51,991 nt of DNA from Chitinispirillales bacterium (GTDB lineage: Bacteria; Fibrobacterota; Chitinivibrionia; Chitinivibrionales; Chitinispirillaceae): NCBI GenBank assembly GCA_031281225.1, contig JAITFQ010000020.1:1-51991 (forward strand), in the 5' to 3' direction. Position numbers and translations under genes: made by a program. The notes beneath the pieces are model-generated. The model was not told the origin of the DNA. It ran no database searches and was given only the letters and a program-made list of their open reading frames with translations. Positions 25,060 to 33,352 of this stretch are shown piece after piece (position 1 is the stretch's first letter; each line of letters begins with the position of its first letter).

Positions 25060-26466
25060 TTAAAATTCCTCAAAAATTTTTTCAAGGCCGACGCTGCGCG
25101 AACCTTTTAGCAGAACGGTTTCCCCTTTTTTCAACACCGAACGGCAAACCGAAAGCGCTTCTTCGGAATTTTTGGCGGAAAAAATCTTTTTCTTCGGCAG
25201 TCCAGCTTTTACCGCTCCGTCCGCAACGTAATTTGAAAACTTCCCCACGGCAATGATTTTTTGAACGTCAGCCTTAACGAGTTCGCCGCCTAATTTTTCA
25301 TGCAGCTTGCGCGTATACTGTTCGAGCTCATACATATCGCCAATGACCGCAACCCTGCTTTTTTCAGCAGGCGTCACGTCACATAGATATTTAATCGCGT
25401 TGCTCATCGACGACGGATTCGCGTTGTAGCAATCGACGATAAAGCGCACCCCTTTTTTCAACTCTAACTTCCCTCTGAGCGACACTGGCTTCAGGGACGC
25501 TATCGCGTCTCTAATCGCGACGCCTGATATCCCGCATCGTTTCGCGATATGGATGGCGGGGAGGGCGGCATAGATAAAGTGTCTGCCGGGCATTGTCAAA
25601 AAATATTCGTCGCCGTCAACCGTAAATCTGACTTCCGTTTCGGAAACACGGATATTTTGCGCTCTGACAGCGCACTTGGGCGTCGTCCCGTAAAAAATAG
25701 TTTTCAGGCCGCGCTCTTTCGCCCCCTGCACGAGCCTGCGGTCGTCGCCGTTTAATAGCATAAAGCCGTTTTTGTCGAGCCCGTCGGCTATCTCAAACTT
25801 GCCTTGCGTTGTGTTTTCAAGCGATCCAAACAACCCTACGTGCGCGTAGCCGATATTTGTTATTATGGCTATATCGGGTTTGCAAATTTTCGAGAGCGGG
25901 CCGATCTCGCCCACATGGTTGGCGCCCATCTCCAAAACTCCGGCCCATTCGTCGCCGTCAAACCTGAGTATGCTCTGCGGGACGCCGATATGGTTATTCC
26001 AGTTGGTAAAAGTTTCCCCGATTTTAACCGAACTTTTGAGAACTTCGGAGATAAAACTGCGCGTCGTAGTCTTTCCGTTTGAACCGGTGACCCCAATTAC
26101 CAATATCCCCATCTCCTTGCGGTAGCGGGCAGCGGCTTTTTGTATCGATTTCAGCGTATCGGTAACGACTATGCACTTGCGACGGTGTTTTGCGGGGACT
26201 TTTTCGATTCCCTTTTTGTCAACTATGGCCGCGACCGCGCCTTTTTCAACAGCGGTTTGCACATAGTTATGACCGTCGTCACTCTCGCTGCGCAGCGCGA
26301 CGAATACGTCGCCGGGCGTGACCTTACGCGAATCGTTCCACACGGTACTAACCTCACGCCTGCGGGTGGTTTCCGATATTTCCGACTTTCCGCCGCCCCA
26401 ATCGATAAGCGAGCCTATCGTCAGGGTGATTTTGCCGGCCTGATCTTGACACTTATTACGCGGCAT
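25060..26466 (-). CDS. murF: UDP-MurNAc-tripeptide-D-alanyl-D-alanine ligase MurF
   Basis: The ligase that adds D-Ala-D-Ala, 468 residues. The ATG at 26466 follows GGAGAAAAACG and overlaps the murE stop by 11 nt; the track start at 26538 is too far upstream. Landmarks are WNDSRKVTPGDVFVALRSE at the N-terminal substrate domain, the P-loop VTGSNGKTTTRSFISEVL, the typical ENTTQGKFEIADGL, DCYNANPSSMSNAIKYL and IGDMYELEQYTRKLHEKLG. It is followed almost immediately by murD, with no mraY. Confidence 0.97.
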   Translation of the reverse strand: MPRNKCQDQAGKITLTIGSLIDWGGGKSEISETTRRREVSTVWNDSRKVTPGDVFVALRSESDDGHNYVQTAVEKGAVAAIVDKKGIEKVPAKHRRKCIVVTDTLKSIQKAAARYRKEMGILVIGVTGSNGKTTTRSFISEVLKSSVKIGETFTNWNNHIGVPQSILRFDGDEWAGVLEMGANHVGEIGPLSKICKPDIAIITNIGYAHVGLFGSLENTTQGKFEIADGLDKNGFMLLNGDDRRLVQGAKERGLKTIFYGTTPKCAVRAQNIRVSETEVRFTVDGDEYFLTMPGRHFIYAALPAIHIAKRCGISGVAIRDAIASLKPVSLRGKLELKKGVRFIVDCYNANPSSMSNAIKYLCDVTPAEKSRVAVIGDMYELEQYTRKLHEKLGGELVKADVQKIIAVGKFSNYVADGAVKAGLPKKKIFSAKNSEEALSVCRSVLKKGETVLLKGSRSVGLEKIFEEF

Positions 26467-27940
26467 CGTTTTTCTCCATATCTTTATAAAGCCGAACGGT
26501 TTCTTCCTTATCGTCAAATTGATGGCGTACCCCGCCAACTTCCTGATACGTTTCGTGCCCCTTGCCGGCGATAACTACACAGTCGCCTTCACGCGCGTCA
26601 CGAAGAGCGCACTTAATCGCCTCACGCCTATCCGCGACGACCTTGTAAGGGAAGTCAAGCGGTATGCCGTTCAGTATATCGTTAATTATCGCCTCCGGCT
26701 TTTCGGAGCGCGGGTTGTCGGACGTAATCACCGCCATGTCGCAATTCTCCGCAACCGCTTTTGCCATGAGCGGGCGCTTGCCCCTGTCGCGGTCGCCGCC
26801 GCAGCCGAATACGCAAATCAACCGCTTGCCGGTGAGCTCCCCCGACGTTTTCAAAACATTAACAAGCGCGTCGGGCGTATGCGCGTAGTCTACGATAACC
26901 GTAAACGGAGCGCCTGTTTCAACCTTATCCATCCGCCCCGGAACCGTGCGCGTATTCGCCAAAGCTTTTTTTACCGTTTCAACGTCAATACCGAGAGCAA
27001 ACGCGCCGCTTATCATTGATACCATGTTGTATACGTTAAAAAATCCAAAAAGCGCACTTGAAAAATTCAATTCGATTCCATTATGGGAAACGACGACCGA
27101 CGTCCCGTTCCAATCACATTTCCAACTCACTATCCTGACGTCCGCGCCGTCGCTTTTACCGTAAGTCAATAGCTTTTTTTCGGGCCTCAACTCACCGGCT
27201 AACCTCCTGCCGTATTCGTCGTCAACATTTATAACCGCGGTCCCGCCCGGTTTCATATAGTTTGTGAACAATAACTTTTTTGCCATATAATACTCTTCCA
27301 TCGATCCGTGAAAATCGAGATGCTCCTGCGTTAAATTCGTCCACAGCGCTACATCATATTTCATAGCGGCTACACGGTCGAGAGCGAGGGCGTGGGATGA
27401 TACCTCCATCGCCAGACCGCGGGGTTTGGCCCGCGAATCGCTTATATGCCTGAATATGTCGACCGACTCCGGCGTCGTGTGCGCCGCGTCAATATCTTTT
27501 AACCCCAAACGGTTTCCGGCTGTTCCAAACATCCACGAATATTCCTCGCCGACATGCTTGTCAAACAGCGTTTTGAAAAGGTACGACACCGTCGTTTTGC
27601 CGTTCGTCCCGGTAATCCCGACAGACGTCAAACCCGACAAATCAATACTCCAGAGCGTCCGCCCTAAAATGGCTGCCGCGGTTCTGATTTGGGATACGGC
27701 AGCCCAGGGGACGGATATTTCTTTGAGGCATTTTTCAGAAATCACCGCCGCGGCGCCATTTTTTATTGCCTGTTCGATGAACTCGCCGCCATGAACTTTC
27801 ATTCCGGGAATCGCGACATATACCGCGCCCGGCTTTACACGGCGGGAATCGTATACGATATCGCTTACGGCGGGGTCTTGCGAGCCGCCTCTATCAATGA
27901 TATTTATCCCAGACGCATTCAAAAGTTCATTGAATTTCAT
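26456..27940 (-). CDS. murE: UDP-MurNAc-L-Ala-D-Glu:meso-diaminopimelate ligase MurE
   Basis: The ligase that adds the third stem residue, 494 residues. The ATG at 27940 shares one base with the ftsI stop (TAATG) and follows a GGGGGG tract. The P-loop is GITGTNGKTTVSYLFKTL; the carbamylated-Lys region is near AMEVSSHALALDR. The amino-acid-selecting motif is DNPRSE, which in this family specifies meso-diaminopimelate rather than lysine. It is followed by the late motif AGKGHETYQEV. The wall is therefore predicted to be the A1gamma DAP type usual in diderms. Confidence 0.97.
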   Translation of the reverse strand: MKFNELLNASGINIIDRGGSQDPAVSDIVYDSRRVKPGAVYVAIPGMKVHGGEFIEQAIKNGAAAVISEKCLKEISVPWAAVSQIRTAAAILGRTLWSIDLSGLTSVGITGTNGKTTVSYLFKTLFDKHVGEEYSWMFGTAGNRLGLKDIDAAHTTPESVDIFRHISDSRAKPRGLAMEVSSHALALDRVAAMKYDVALWTNLTQEHLDFHGSMEEYYMAKKLLFTNYMKPGGTAVINVDDEYGRRLAGELRPEKKLLTYGKSDGADVRIVSWKCDWNGTSVVVSHNGIELNFSSALFGFFNVYNMVSMISGAFALGIDVETVKKALANTRTVPGRMDKVETGAPFTVIVDYAHTPDALVNVLKTSGELTGKRLICVFGCGGDRDRGKRPLMAKAVAENCDMAVITSDNPRSEKPEAIINDILNGIPLDFPYKVVADRREAIKCALRDAREGDCVVIAGKGHETYQEVGGVRHQFDDKEETVRLYKDMEKNDAA

Positions 27941-29892
27941 TATCTTACCCCCCGGTATGACGCATAGAGCGTGCATACCTGCGCCGTCAATAAAATTTCT
28001 CCGGGCGCGATGCTTTGCCTCTTCACCGCCCCGCTCCCTATCGCGTATACGGGTATCCCGTTGGCGTTCAACAGATTGAACGCGTCGCGCAGATCTTTCC
28101 CCACGCTGTTCGGCACGACCCTTACCGAGTTCTCCACGTCAAACTCCTGCTCGTCCGTAAACAGAATCATCTCTCCGGCGCTACGGGCCATGACGCTTCC
28201 GGCAGCGGGCATCTGGTGGCGGATGACATCGCCGTCCCCAACGAAACGGAAAGCCACGCTTATCGAATCGAGCCCGCGAGTGACGCTGTTTCTCCTTTGA
28301 CCCGTAAAATCGGGGACTTTTATCTGCCGGTTCTGCATATCCTGAACGACCACCGGCCTCCTCAAAATTTTACTGCTGAATTCCAGCTCGGGATGAGCCA
28401 GCGCCTGCATTACTATCTTTCTGAAAGCGGGGGCCGCGACTGCGCCGCCGCCTGTCCAGCCTTGCGGCTCGTCAATCAGTATCCCGCACAAAAGGGCCGA
28501 TGACTCAACGGGCAAAAAACCTATGAATGACGACCAGTGCCTGGTTCTCGAATAACCGCCGGCTTCCGGCTTCCGGCTCGTCCCCGTTTTTCCGCCCACC
28601 GTTATACCGGGAACGGCGGCGCGCCTGCCGGTGCCGCTTTCCACGACGTTCTGCATCATCCCGCGAAGCCTGAACGCGGTCTCTTCGGACATTACCCGGC
28701 GCACCGGCCTCACCTCGGAATTTTTTATTACCGTACCGTTCTTCTGCTCCACCCTTTCAAATATAAGGGGCGACAGCAGGACGCCGCCGTTCACGACGCT
28801 GGCGTAGGCGAGCATCATCTGTAAAAACGTCGTCGACACCTCGTAGCCCATCGCCATAGTTACCCGCGTGCGGCCCGACCATTGGCGTACCGGATGTAAA
28901 ATCCCCCCCTCTTCCCCCGGAAGCGCCACGCCCGACCTTGTGCCGAAACCGAAATCTCTCGTGTAGCGGTAAAACAGGTCGTTATTAAAACGGTTGGCAA
29001 TCTGCGCGAAACCTACGTTGCTCGACACGGAAAATGCGCGGGTAAAAGTTATTTCGCCCTGCGGCGAATCGTCCCGTATCACCTGTCCGTATATCTCAAA
29101 CACACCGTTGTTGCCGTCTACCAAATCGTTCTCGCCAAGCACATTTTCCTGCAGCGCGATAGCGGCGGTCATCGCCTTAAATGTCGAACCCGGCTCGTAC
29201 ACCTGGCTTATACACCTGTTCAGCCTGTCCGCAAGCCTCACCGTCGTGGCGATGTTCGGGTTGAACGACGGCTCGTTCGCCATCGCCAAAATCTTGCCGG
29301 TATGCGGATCCATCACAATAGCCATCGCGCCCTTCGCGCCGAGCGAATCTACGGTTTGTTTGAGCACAGCCTGTACTATCTTTTGCAAATTCGCGTCTAT
29401 GGTAAGATACACGTCGCTGCCGTCCCTCGGTTCTTTTCCGGGCAGGCCTATTCTTCTGTACGTTCTCTGTTTTCCGTCTCTGTGCATCATTTCCCAGCCG
29501 TCTTCCCCGCGAAGGTATGAATCGAAAGCGAACTCAATACCGCCGAGCCCGTAACCGTCCCTGCCCACGTAGCCGATAACCGGCCCCGCCAAATCCCCCA
29601 TCGGATAGAGGCGCTGCAAAACCGTCTGCCCCTCCCCGCCCTCCACCCCAAGCATATCGAGGCTCAGCGCCATGCGCCCGGGGGCGCTTCCGGCGAGCTG
29701 CCTCCCCTTGCGGTCGTATATGTTTCCACGTTTCGCGCCTATTATTCTAGGCTTCTGAACCTGATCTATGCTTCTCTCCACATATCTCTTGTGATCTATA
29801 ATCTGTATGGTAAACAGCCTCGCCGCCAGCGCCAGCATAAAGACCGTAAGCAGTACCGAAATAATCGTCAATCTTACCCTGTACTGATTCAC
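27940..29892 (-). CDS. ftsI: Division transpeptidase FtsI (PBP3) with two PASTA domains
   Basis: A class B penicillin-binding protein of 650 residues. The GTG at 29892 overlaps the ftsL stop in GTGA; the track ATG further upstream lies inside ftsL. After a membrane helix (about 7-28) come the pedestal region (GAKRGNIYDRKGRQLAG) and the transpeptidase with active-site motifs STFK in YEPGSTFKAM, SSN in SVSSNVGFAQ and KTG in VGGKTGTSRK. The last 130 residues form two PASTA-like repeats, beginning near IKVPDFTGQRRNSVTRGLDS and near VPNSVGKDLRDAFNLLNANG. PASTA tails are common on Gram-positive PBP2x/SpoVD and rarer on diderm FtsI. It is the partner of FtsW. Confidence 0.95.
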   Translation of the reverse strand: MNQYRVRLTIISVLLTVFMLALAARLFTIQIIDHKRYVERSIDQVQKPRIIGAKRGNIYDRKGRQLAGSAPGRMALSLDMLGVEGGEGQTVLQRLYPMGDLAGPVIGYVGRDGYGLGGIEFAFDSYLRGEDGWEMMHRDGKQRTYRRIGLPGKEPRDGSDVYLTIDANLQKIVQAVLKQTVDSLGAKGAMAIVMDPHTGKILAMANEPSFNPNIATTVRLADRLNRCISQVYEPGSTFKAMTAAIALQENVLGENDLVDGNNGVFEIYGQVIRDDSPQGEITFTRAFSVSSNVGFAQIANRFNNDLFYRYTRDFGFGTRSGVALPGEEGGILHPVRQWSGRTRVTMAMGYEVSTTFLQMMLAYASVVNGGVLLSPLIFERVEQKNGTVIKNSEVRPVRRVMSEETAFRLRGMMQNVVESGTGRRAAVPGITVGGKTGTSRKPEAGGYSRTRHWSSFIGFLPVESSALLCGILIDEPQGWTGGGAVAAPAFRKIVMQALAHPELEFSSKILRRPVVVQDMQNRQIKVPDFTGQRRNSVTRGLDSISVAFRFVGDGDVIRHQMPAAGSVMARSAGEMILFTDEQEFDVENSVRVVPNSVGKDLRDAFNLLNANGIPVYAIGSGAVKRQSIAPGEILLTAQVCTLYASYRGVR

Positions 29893-30290
29893 CGTCCGCT
29901 TTTCCCCGAAAAAGTTTGCTTTACAAAAGTGAAAAACCCGCCGATCCACCTGTTTTTCTTCTGCCGCGGCATCTTGACCTCCAAAACCTCAAGCTGCCCC
30001 GACACCGGATACTCAAGACCCCGCGCACGCGCCAGACGCTCTATGCGCGCCGGCGACGAAAGACGGCCGCGTTCCAGCTCAAGCGACGTTATTTCGCGCC
30101 TCAGGGACGCGAGCGTGTCGGCCTTGTATTCAAGACGTATTGATACCTGATTTACATAAGACTGCTTCCAGACTAACACAAGAGGTAACGCGATGCTTCC
30201 GACGAGTACGCACAGCCCTATCAACATGCTGCGCAGGCGCACAACAGGCTGGCCATTTTTTTCTTCCCTGCCCAATTTTTTCTTCGTCAT
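29889..30290 (-). CDS. ftsL: Cell-division protein FtsL
   Basis: A small bitopic divisome protein, 133 residues from the ATG at 30290, which follows GGAGG by 7 nt. The track start at 30362 lies inside the upstream microprotein and is not used. A basic cytoplasmic part precedes one helix (about 22-42; MLIGLCVLVGSIALPLVLVW). Then comes a heptad-rich coiled coil (IRLEYKADTLASLRREITSL) ending in the SPARIERLARARGLEYP segment, which is typical of FtsL. The call rests on this architecture and on its place between rsmH and ftsI, since FtsL diverges strongly in sequence. Confidence 0.88.
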   Translation of the reverse strand: MTKKKLGREEKNGQPVVRLRSMLIGLCVLVGSIALPLVLVWKQSYVNQVSIRLEYKADTLASLRREITSLELERGRLSSPARIERLARARGLEYPVSGQLEVLEVKMPRQKKNRWIGGFFTFVKQTFSGKSGR

Positions 30291-30333
30291 TGACAAGCCT
30301 CCGCAACGTTTACCGCTTATCAGACCACAATTT

Positions 30334-30411
30334 TTATAGATAAATACCCATTTGTCCGGCAACTACCAACATCATTACCAGCGTCAAAACAATAATGGCG
30401 AAATCTCTCAT
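30334..30411 (-). CDS. 25-residue single-helix membrane microprotein inside the dcw cluster
   Basis: This gene is too short for the ORF track. The ATG at 30411 overlaps the rsmH stop in ATGA and is preceded by AAAGGAGG at 7 nt, the best Shine-Dalgarno in the neighbourhood. The peptide begins MRDFAIIVLTLVMMLVV and ends AGQMGIYL; almost its whole length is one hydrophobic helix behind a short charged N-terminus. It ends 43 nt before the ftsL start. Position, coupling and composition argue that it is translated and acts in the membrane near FtsL/FtsI. I know of no named family, and the function is unknown. Confidence 0.7.
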   Translation of the reverse strand: MRDFAIIVLTLVMMLVVAGQMGIYL

Positions 30412-31403
30412 AAACACGCCTCCTTTGTACGCTCGGCGACCCGCAGCCGAGCGCTTCTTGATCTGGGGTTAAGCGTTATCTCCTCATCCGACGCCGTTAC
30501 CGCCTTCCTGTTTACACGTTTCAACAGTACAGGCCTGTTACAGTTACAGACCGGCAAGCCAGGATCGCATACACACGCTCCCTCGGCCGCCCGGAAAAAC
30601 TCTTTTACCATCCGGTCCTCAAGCGAATGGTAGGATATTACCGCAATCCTCCCCCCCTCCGCCAGCCAACGCACCGATTTATCAAGAAACAACCGTAATT
30701 CTTCCAACTCCCCGTTAACAGCGATACGCAGCGCCTGAAAGAGTTTTGCGAAAACCTGTATCTTTAAGTTCGCGCCGTACTCCCGCGTCAGGCAATCTTT
30801 CAGATCGGCGGACGTAAGGATTTTTTTTTGCCTCATATAATCCTTAATAACCCCCGCCATCCTCCGCGCGTTCCTGATTTCACCGTATTTTTCAAATACA
30901 AGAGCGAGCTCCCCTTCGTCACTATGCTCCAAAAATTCCGCCGCCGTGAGGCCGCCGCCCTGATCCATCCTCATATCGAGAGGCGCGTCCCTCATATACA
31001 TAAATCCGCGCCCCGGAGCGTCAATCTGGCGGGACGATACCCCCAAATCAACCAACAGCCCCGCAACCCTGTCAATGCCGTGCTTCCGCAAAACGGAATC
31101 AAATTCGGAAAAACGCGACTGCTCGAGGATCACCTTCGCGCCGGTACCGCCCAAACCGCCGCGCCGTACATTATCAAGAGCCTCCCGATCCCTGTCAATC
31201 CCTATTACTACGCACTCCCCCGCCCCATCCCTGCCCGAGAGCGCACCGGCGACCGCCCTGAAATGCCCCCCGCCGCCGAGCGTGCCGTCTACGTAAACTT
31301 TTCGGCTATCTTTTATTGACGGCTGCGCCATATCACCGCCGCCTACAAGCAATTCTAACACTTCCCCAAGGAGCACGGGGACATGGTATTCAGTTTCGCT
31401 CAT
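30408..31403 (-). CDS. rsmH: 16S rRNA (cytosine(1402)-N4)-methyltransferase RsmH
   Basis: A SAM-dependent methyltransferase that modifies C1402 in the ribosomal P-site, 331 residues. The N-terminal HVPVLLGEVLELL and the SAM-binding VDGTLGGGGHFRAVAGAL are diagnostic. Later come GLLVDLGVSSRQID, FMYMRDAPLDMRMD, QALRIAVNGELEELR and ISYHSLEDRMVKEFFR. Its ATG overlaps the mraZ stop in ATGA, and its stop overlaps the start of a 25-residue ORF. This is the usual second gene of the dcw cluster. Confidence 0.98.
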   Translation of the reverse strand: MSETEYHVPVLLGEVLELLVGGGDMAQPSIKDSRKVYVDGTLGGGGHFRAVAGALSGRDGAGECVVIGIDRDREALDNVRRGGLGGTGAKVILEQSRFSEFDSVLRKHGIDRVAGLLVDLGVSSRQIDAPGRGFMYMRDAPLDMRMDQGGGLTAAEFLEHSDEGELALVFEKYGEIRNARRMAGVIKDYMRQKKILTSADLKDCLTREYGANLKIQVFAKLFQALRIAVNGELEELRLFLDKSVRWLAEGGRIAVISYHSLEDRMVKEFFRAAEGACVCDPGLPVCNCNRPVLLKRVNRKAVTASDEEITLNPRSRSARLRVAERTKEACL

Positions 31404-31855
31404 AACTTGGCCAACTGATCCTCAACCGCATACCACATCTGGTCAAAAAGCTGATTATCCGTACCGGCCTTGTATTCCGTATAAGTCGCGACATCCCATA
31501 GCTCTATATACCCCGCTCCGCCTATTATTTTCACGTCCTTAGCGATTTTGGCGTATTCCATGAGATCTGGCGTAAGCATAATCCGCCCCTGCACGTCAAG
31601 CGTAGAACTGGCCGAAGTTTCAGATAGTACGCGCAAAAACCTGACATGTTCCGGCGTCTTGGGGAGCGCGGCGAGTTTTGAATAGCGCTCATCCCAAACA
31701 TCTTTTGGGAATGCCTGAAGGCTTCTGTCGGACGCACGCACGATAATAAACGTCTCCTCCGCCTCCGGTGAGAGCGCCTTCCGGAACTTAGCCGGAATGT
31801 TCACTCTGCCCTTGGCATCAACGGAATAATCGCAGCCGCCGACAAAATTTGTCAT
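31400..31855 (-). CDS. mraZ: Transcriptional regulator MraZ
   Basis: The first gene of the dcw cluster, 151 residues with the two tandem SpoVT-AbrB-like modules of MraZ. The N-terminal half has YSVDAKGRVNIPAKFRKAL and the second module has TLDVQGRIMLTPDLMEYA. MraZ proteins bind direct repeats in their own promoter region and regulate the cluster. Four suitable repeats are visible just upstream at 31861-31895. Shine-Dalgarno GGAGG lies 5 nt before the ATG. Confidence 0.97.
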   Translation of the reverse strand: MTNFVGGCDYSVDAKGRVNIPAKFRKALSPEAEETFIIVRASDRSLQAFPKDVWDERYSKLAALPKTPEHVRFLRVLSETSASSTLDVQGRIMLTPDLMEYAKIAKDVKIIGGAGYIELWDVATYTEYKAGTDNQLFDQMWYAVEDQLAKL

Positions 31856-31860
31856 CTTAC

Positions 31861-31895
31861 CTCCAACTTAACCCATTTTTAGACATTTTCAGACA
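31861..31895 (-). promoter_or_regulatory. mraZ: MraZ operator: four TGnnn boxes at exact 10-bp period
   Basis: Reading towards mraZ the boxes are TGTCT, TGTCT, TGGGT and TGGAG, each separated by 5 bp. Known MraZ sites are TGGG-type boxes with 5-bp spacers. The array lies between the promoter and the ATG, and the last box merges with the Shine-Dalgarno, so binding could block both transcription and translation start. Confidence 0.65.
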
Positions 31896-31908
31896 TTTTC
31901 CATTTATA

Positions 31909-31938
31909 ATGATACTAAATGGTGTAAATATAAAGCAA
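31909..31938 (-). promoter_or_regulatory. Promoter of mraZ and the dcw cluster
   Basis: On the minus strand TTGCTT, an 18-bp spacer and TATCAT end about 14 bp before the first MraZ box. The remaining intergenic sequence (31939-32107) is AT-rich near the promoter and then GC-rich, with a small CGCTGA/TCAGCG palindrome; no gene was seen in it. Confidence 0.45.
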
Positions 31939-32107
31939 GTAAAATTTTTATTTTTTTTCAAGATTTTGAAAACCGCCGATTTTGGCGCTGATTTCAGCGT
32001 TTCCCGGCACGCGGGCGGCAGGCCCGGCGCAGGTTTTGCCGTTGCTGGCGGAGGGGATGGGGTTGGATTATAGGGGTATTCTAAAAAGTAGTACAAATTT
32101 CAGCAAA

Positions 32108-33352
32108 TCACCGTCTCACTAACCACTCTTCCGGATTAAGCGCCCCCGTAGCCTGTCTGATTTGGAAGTGTAGCTTGGGTCCGCCAGCTGTACCGGTCTC
32201 GCCTACTTTGCCGATTTCGGCGCCCACCGCTACCTCTTGGTCTTCAATGACGATAATTTCGTCGAAGTGGGAGTACAGGGTAAAGAAGCCGCCGCCGTGG
32301 TCGATGATGACGAACCGGCCGAGGCTGCGCATCCAACTGACGCGGGCGATGGTGCCGGGAGCAATGCTTATGACGGGCGCGCCTTTTCTCGCGGCGATGT
32401 CGATTCCCTCGTTCATGATTACTGTTCGGTAAACGGGGTGCACCACCCTGCCGAATCTTCTTGTCACCTCGCCTGTCACCGGCCAGGCAAGTTTTCCTTT
32501 TCTACTTTCAAAGTTTATGACAGCCCTGCGCTCCTCTTCCTCCTCCACAATTCTTCTCCGGCTCACGAGCATTTTTATGATGGAGTCAAGTTCGCGCTGC
32601 GCCTCTTCAAGCTCCGCCACCATCGCGGCGGAAACCTCTTTTTGCGAGCGTATCTCTTCAAGCACAACGCGGCGCGACGCCTCCTCTTCAACGAACGCCT
32701 GCTGCTCTTTTCTCTTCTCGCCGAGAAGGCTCAGCAATGTTTGCCTGTTCTCCTCCTGCGACGCTCTTTTATCGTTTACGGATATGATACCGTTCCGTAT
32801 AGACTCCATAAGCCGCCTGTCGTAATTACTCAAATCTTGAAAATAGCGGACGCGGTGGATGAATTCGGTGGGGCTTCTCGCGGTAAGGAGCATTTGCAGC
32901 CTGTTTATACCACCCATCTCGCCCGTCATGTAAGCGCTGCGCAGGCGCCGCTTCATCCGTTCCCGCGCGTTGTGGAGGGTCTCCTCGGCTTTCACCAGCG
33001 AATCGCCGAGGAGTACAAGCACCTGCTCCGTCGTGTCGATTTGCACCTGCACAACTTCTATATAGCGGCCTGATACCGATATATTTTTTTCAATCTGTTC
33101 AAGACGGCTGAGATAGTTTCCCTCTTCGCTTTGCAGTTCCCGAAACCTTGCCCTCCCCCTCTCAAGCTGGGCCTTTATCGTATCAAGTTCGGCCTGTCTC
33201 TGCCTGATGTCCCTGTCGACAGCGGAAACGGCAGCCGGCGGCACGCTTTGGGCCCTCTGCTGCTGAGCAAGCGGCGCGGTGATGATAACCGCGAGAAGCG
33301 CTATTGCCGCTATACCAAAAATTTGCGAACCGCGAACCTGCTTCCGAGCCAC
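32108..33352 (-). CDS. envC: EnvC-like murein hydrolase activator with degenerate LytM domain
   Basis: A periplasmic coiled-coil protein of 414 residues. The GTG at 33352 gives a signal/anchor helix (about 8-28; FGIAAIALLAVIITAPLA) and overlaps ftsX by 43 nt. The track ORF adds 112 residues of ftsX antiframe and is rejected. A long coiled coil spans about 40-290. The C-terminal LytM domain has lost zinc ligands: NEGID stands where H-x-x-x-D is expected, and PKLHFQIR where H-x-H is expected. This is the hallmark of EnvC-type activators, which open amidases rather than cut the wall themselves. Location directly after ftsX supports an FtsX-EnvC-amidase module. Confidence 0.85.
   Translation of the reverse strand: MARKQVRGSQIFGIAAIALLAVIITAPLAQQQRAQSVPPAAVSAVDRDIRQRQAELDTIKAQLERGRARFRELQSEEGNYLSRLEQIEKNISVSGRYIEVVQVQIDTTEQVLVLLGDSLVKAEETLHNARERMKRRLRSAYMTGEMGGINRLQMLLTARSPTEFIHRVRYFQDLSNYDRRLMESIRNGIISVNDKRASQEENRQTLLSLLGEKRKEQQAFVEEEASRRVVLEEIRSQKEVSAAMVAELEEAQRELDSIIKMLVSRRRIVEEEEERRAVINFESRKGKLAWPVTGEVTRRFGRVVHPVYRTVIMNEGIDIAARKGAPVISIAPGTIARVSWMRSLGRFVIIDHGGGFFTLYSHFDEIIVIEDQEVAVGAEIGKVGETGTAGGPKLHFQIRQATGALNPEEWLVRR

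Noticed and set aside
17566-31855. Internal promoters within the dcw cluster
   Set aside because: Most junctions overlap or are a few nt long; the 56-nt ftsQ-ftsA gap is AT-rich but has no convincing -35/-10 pair.
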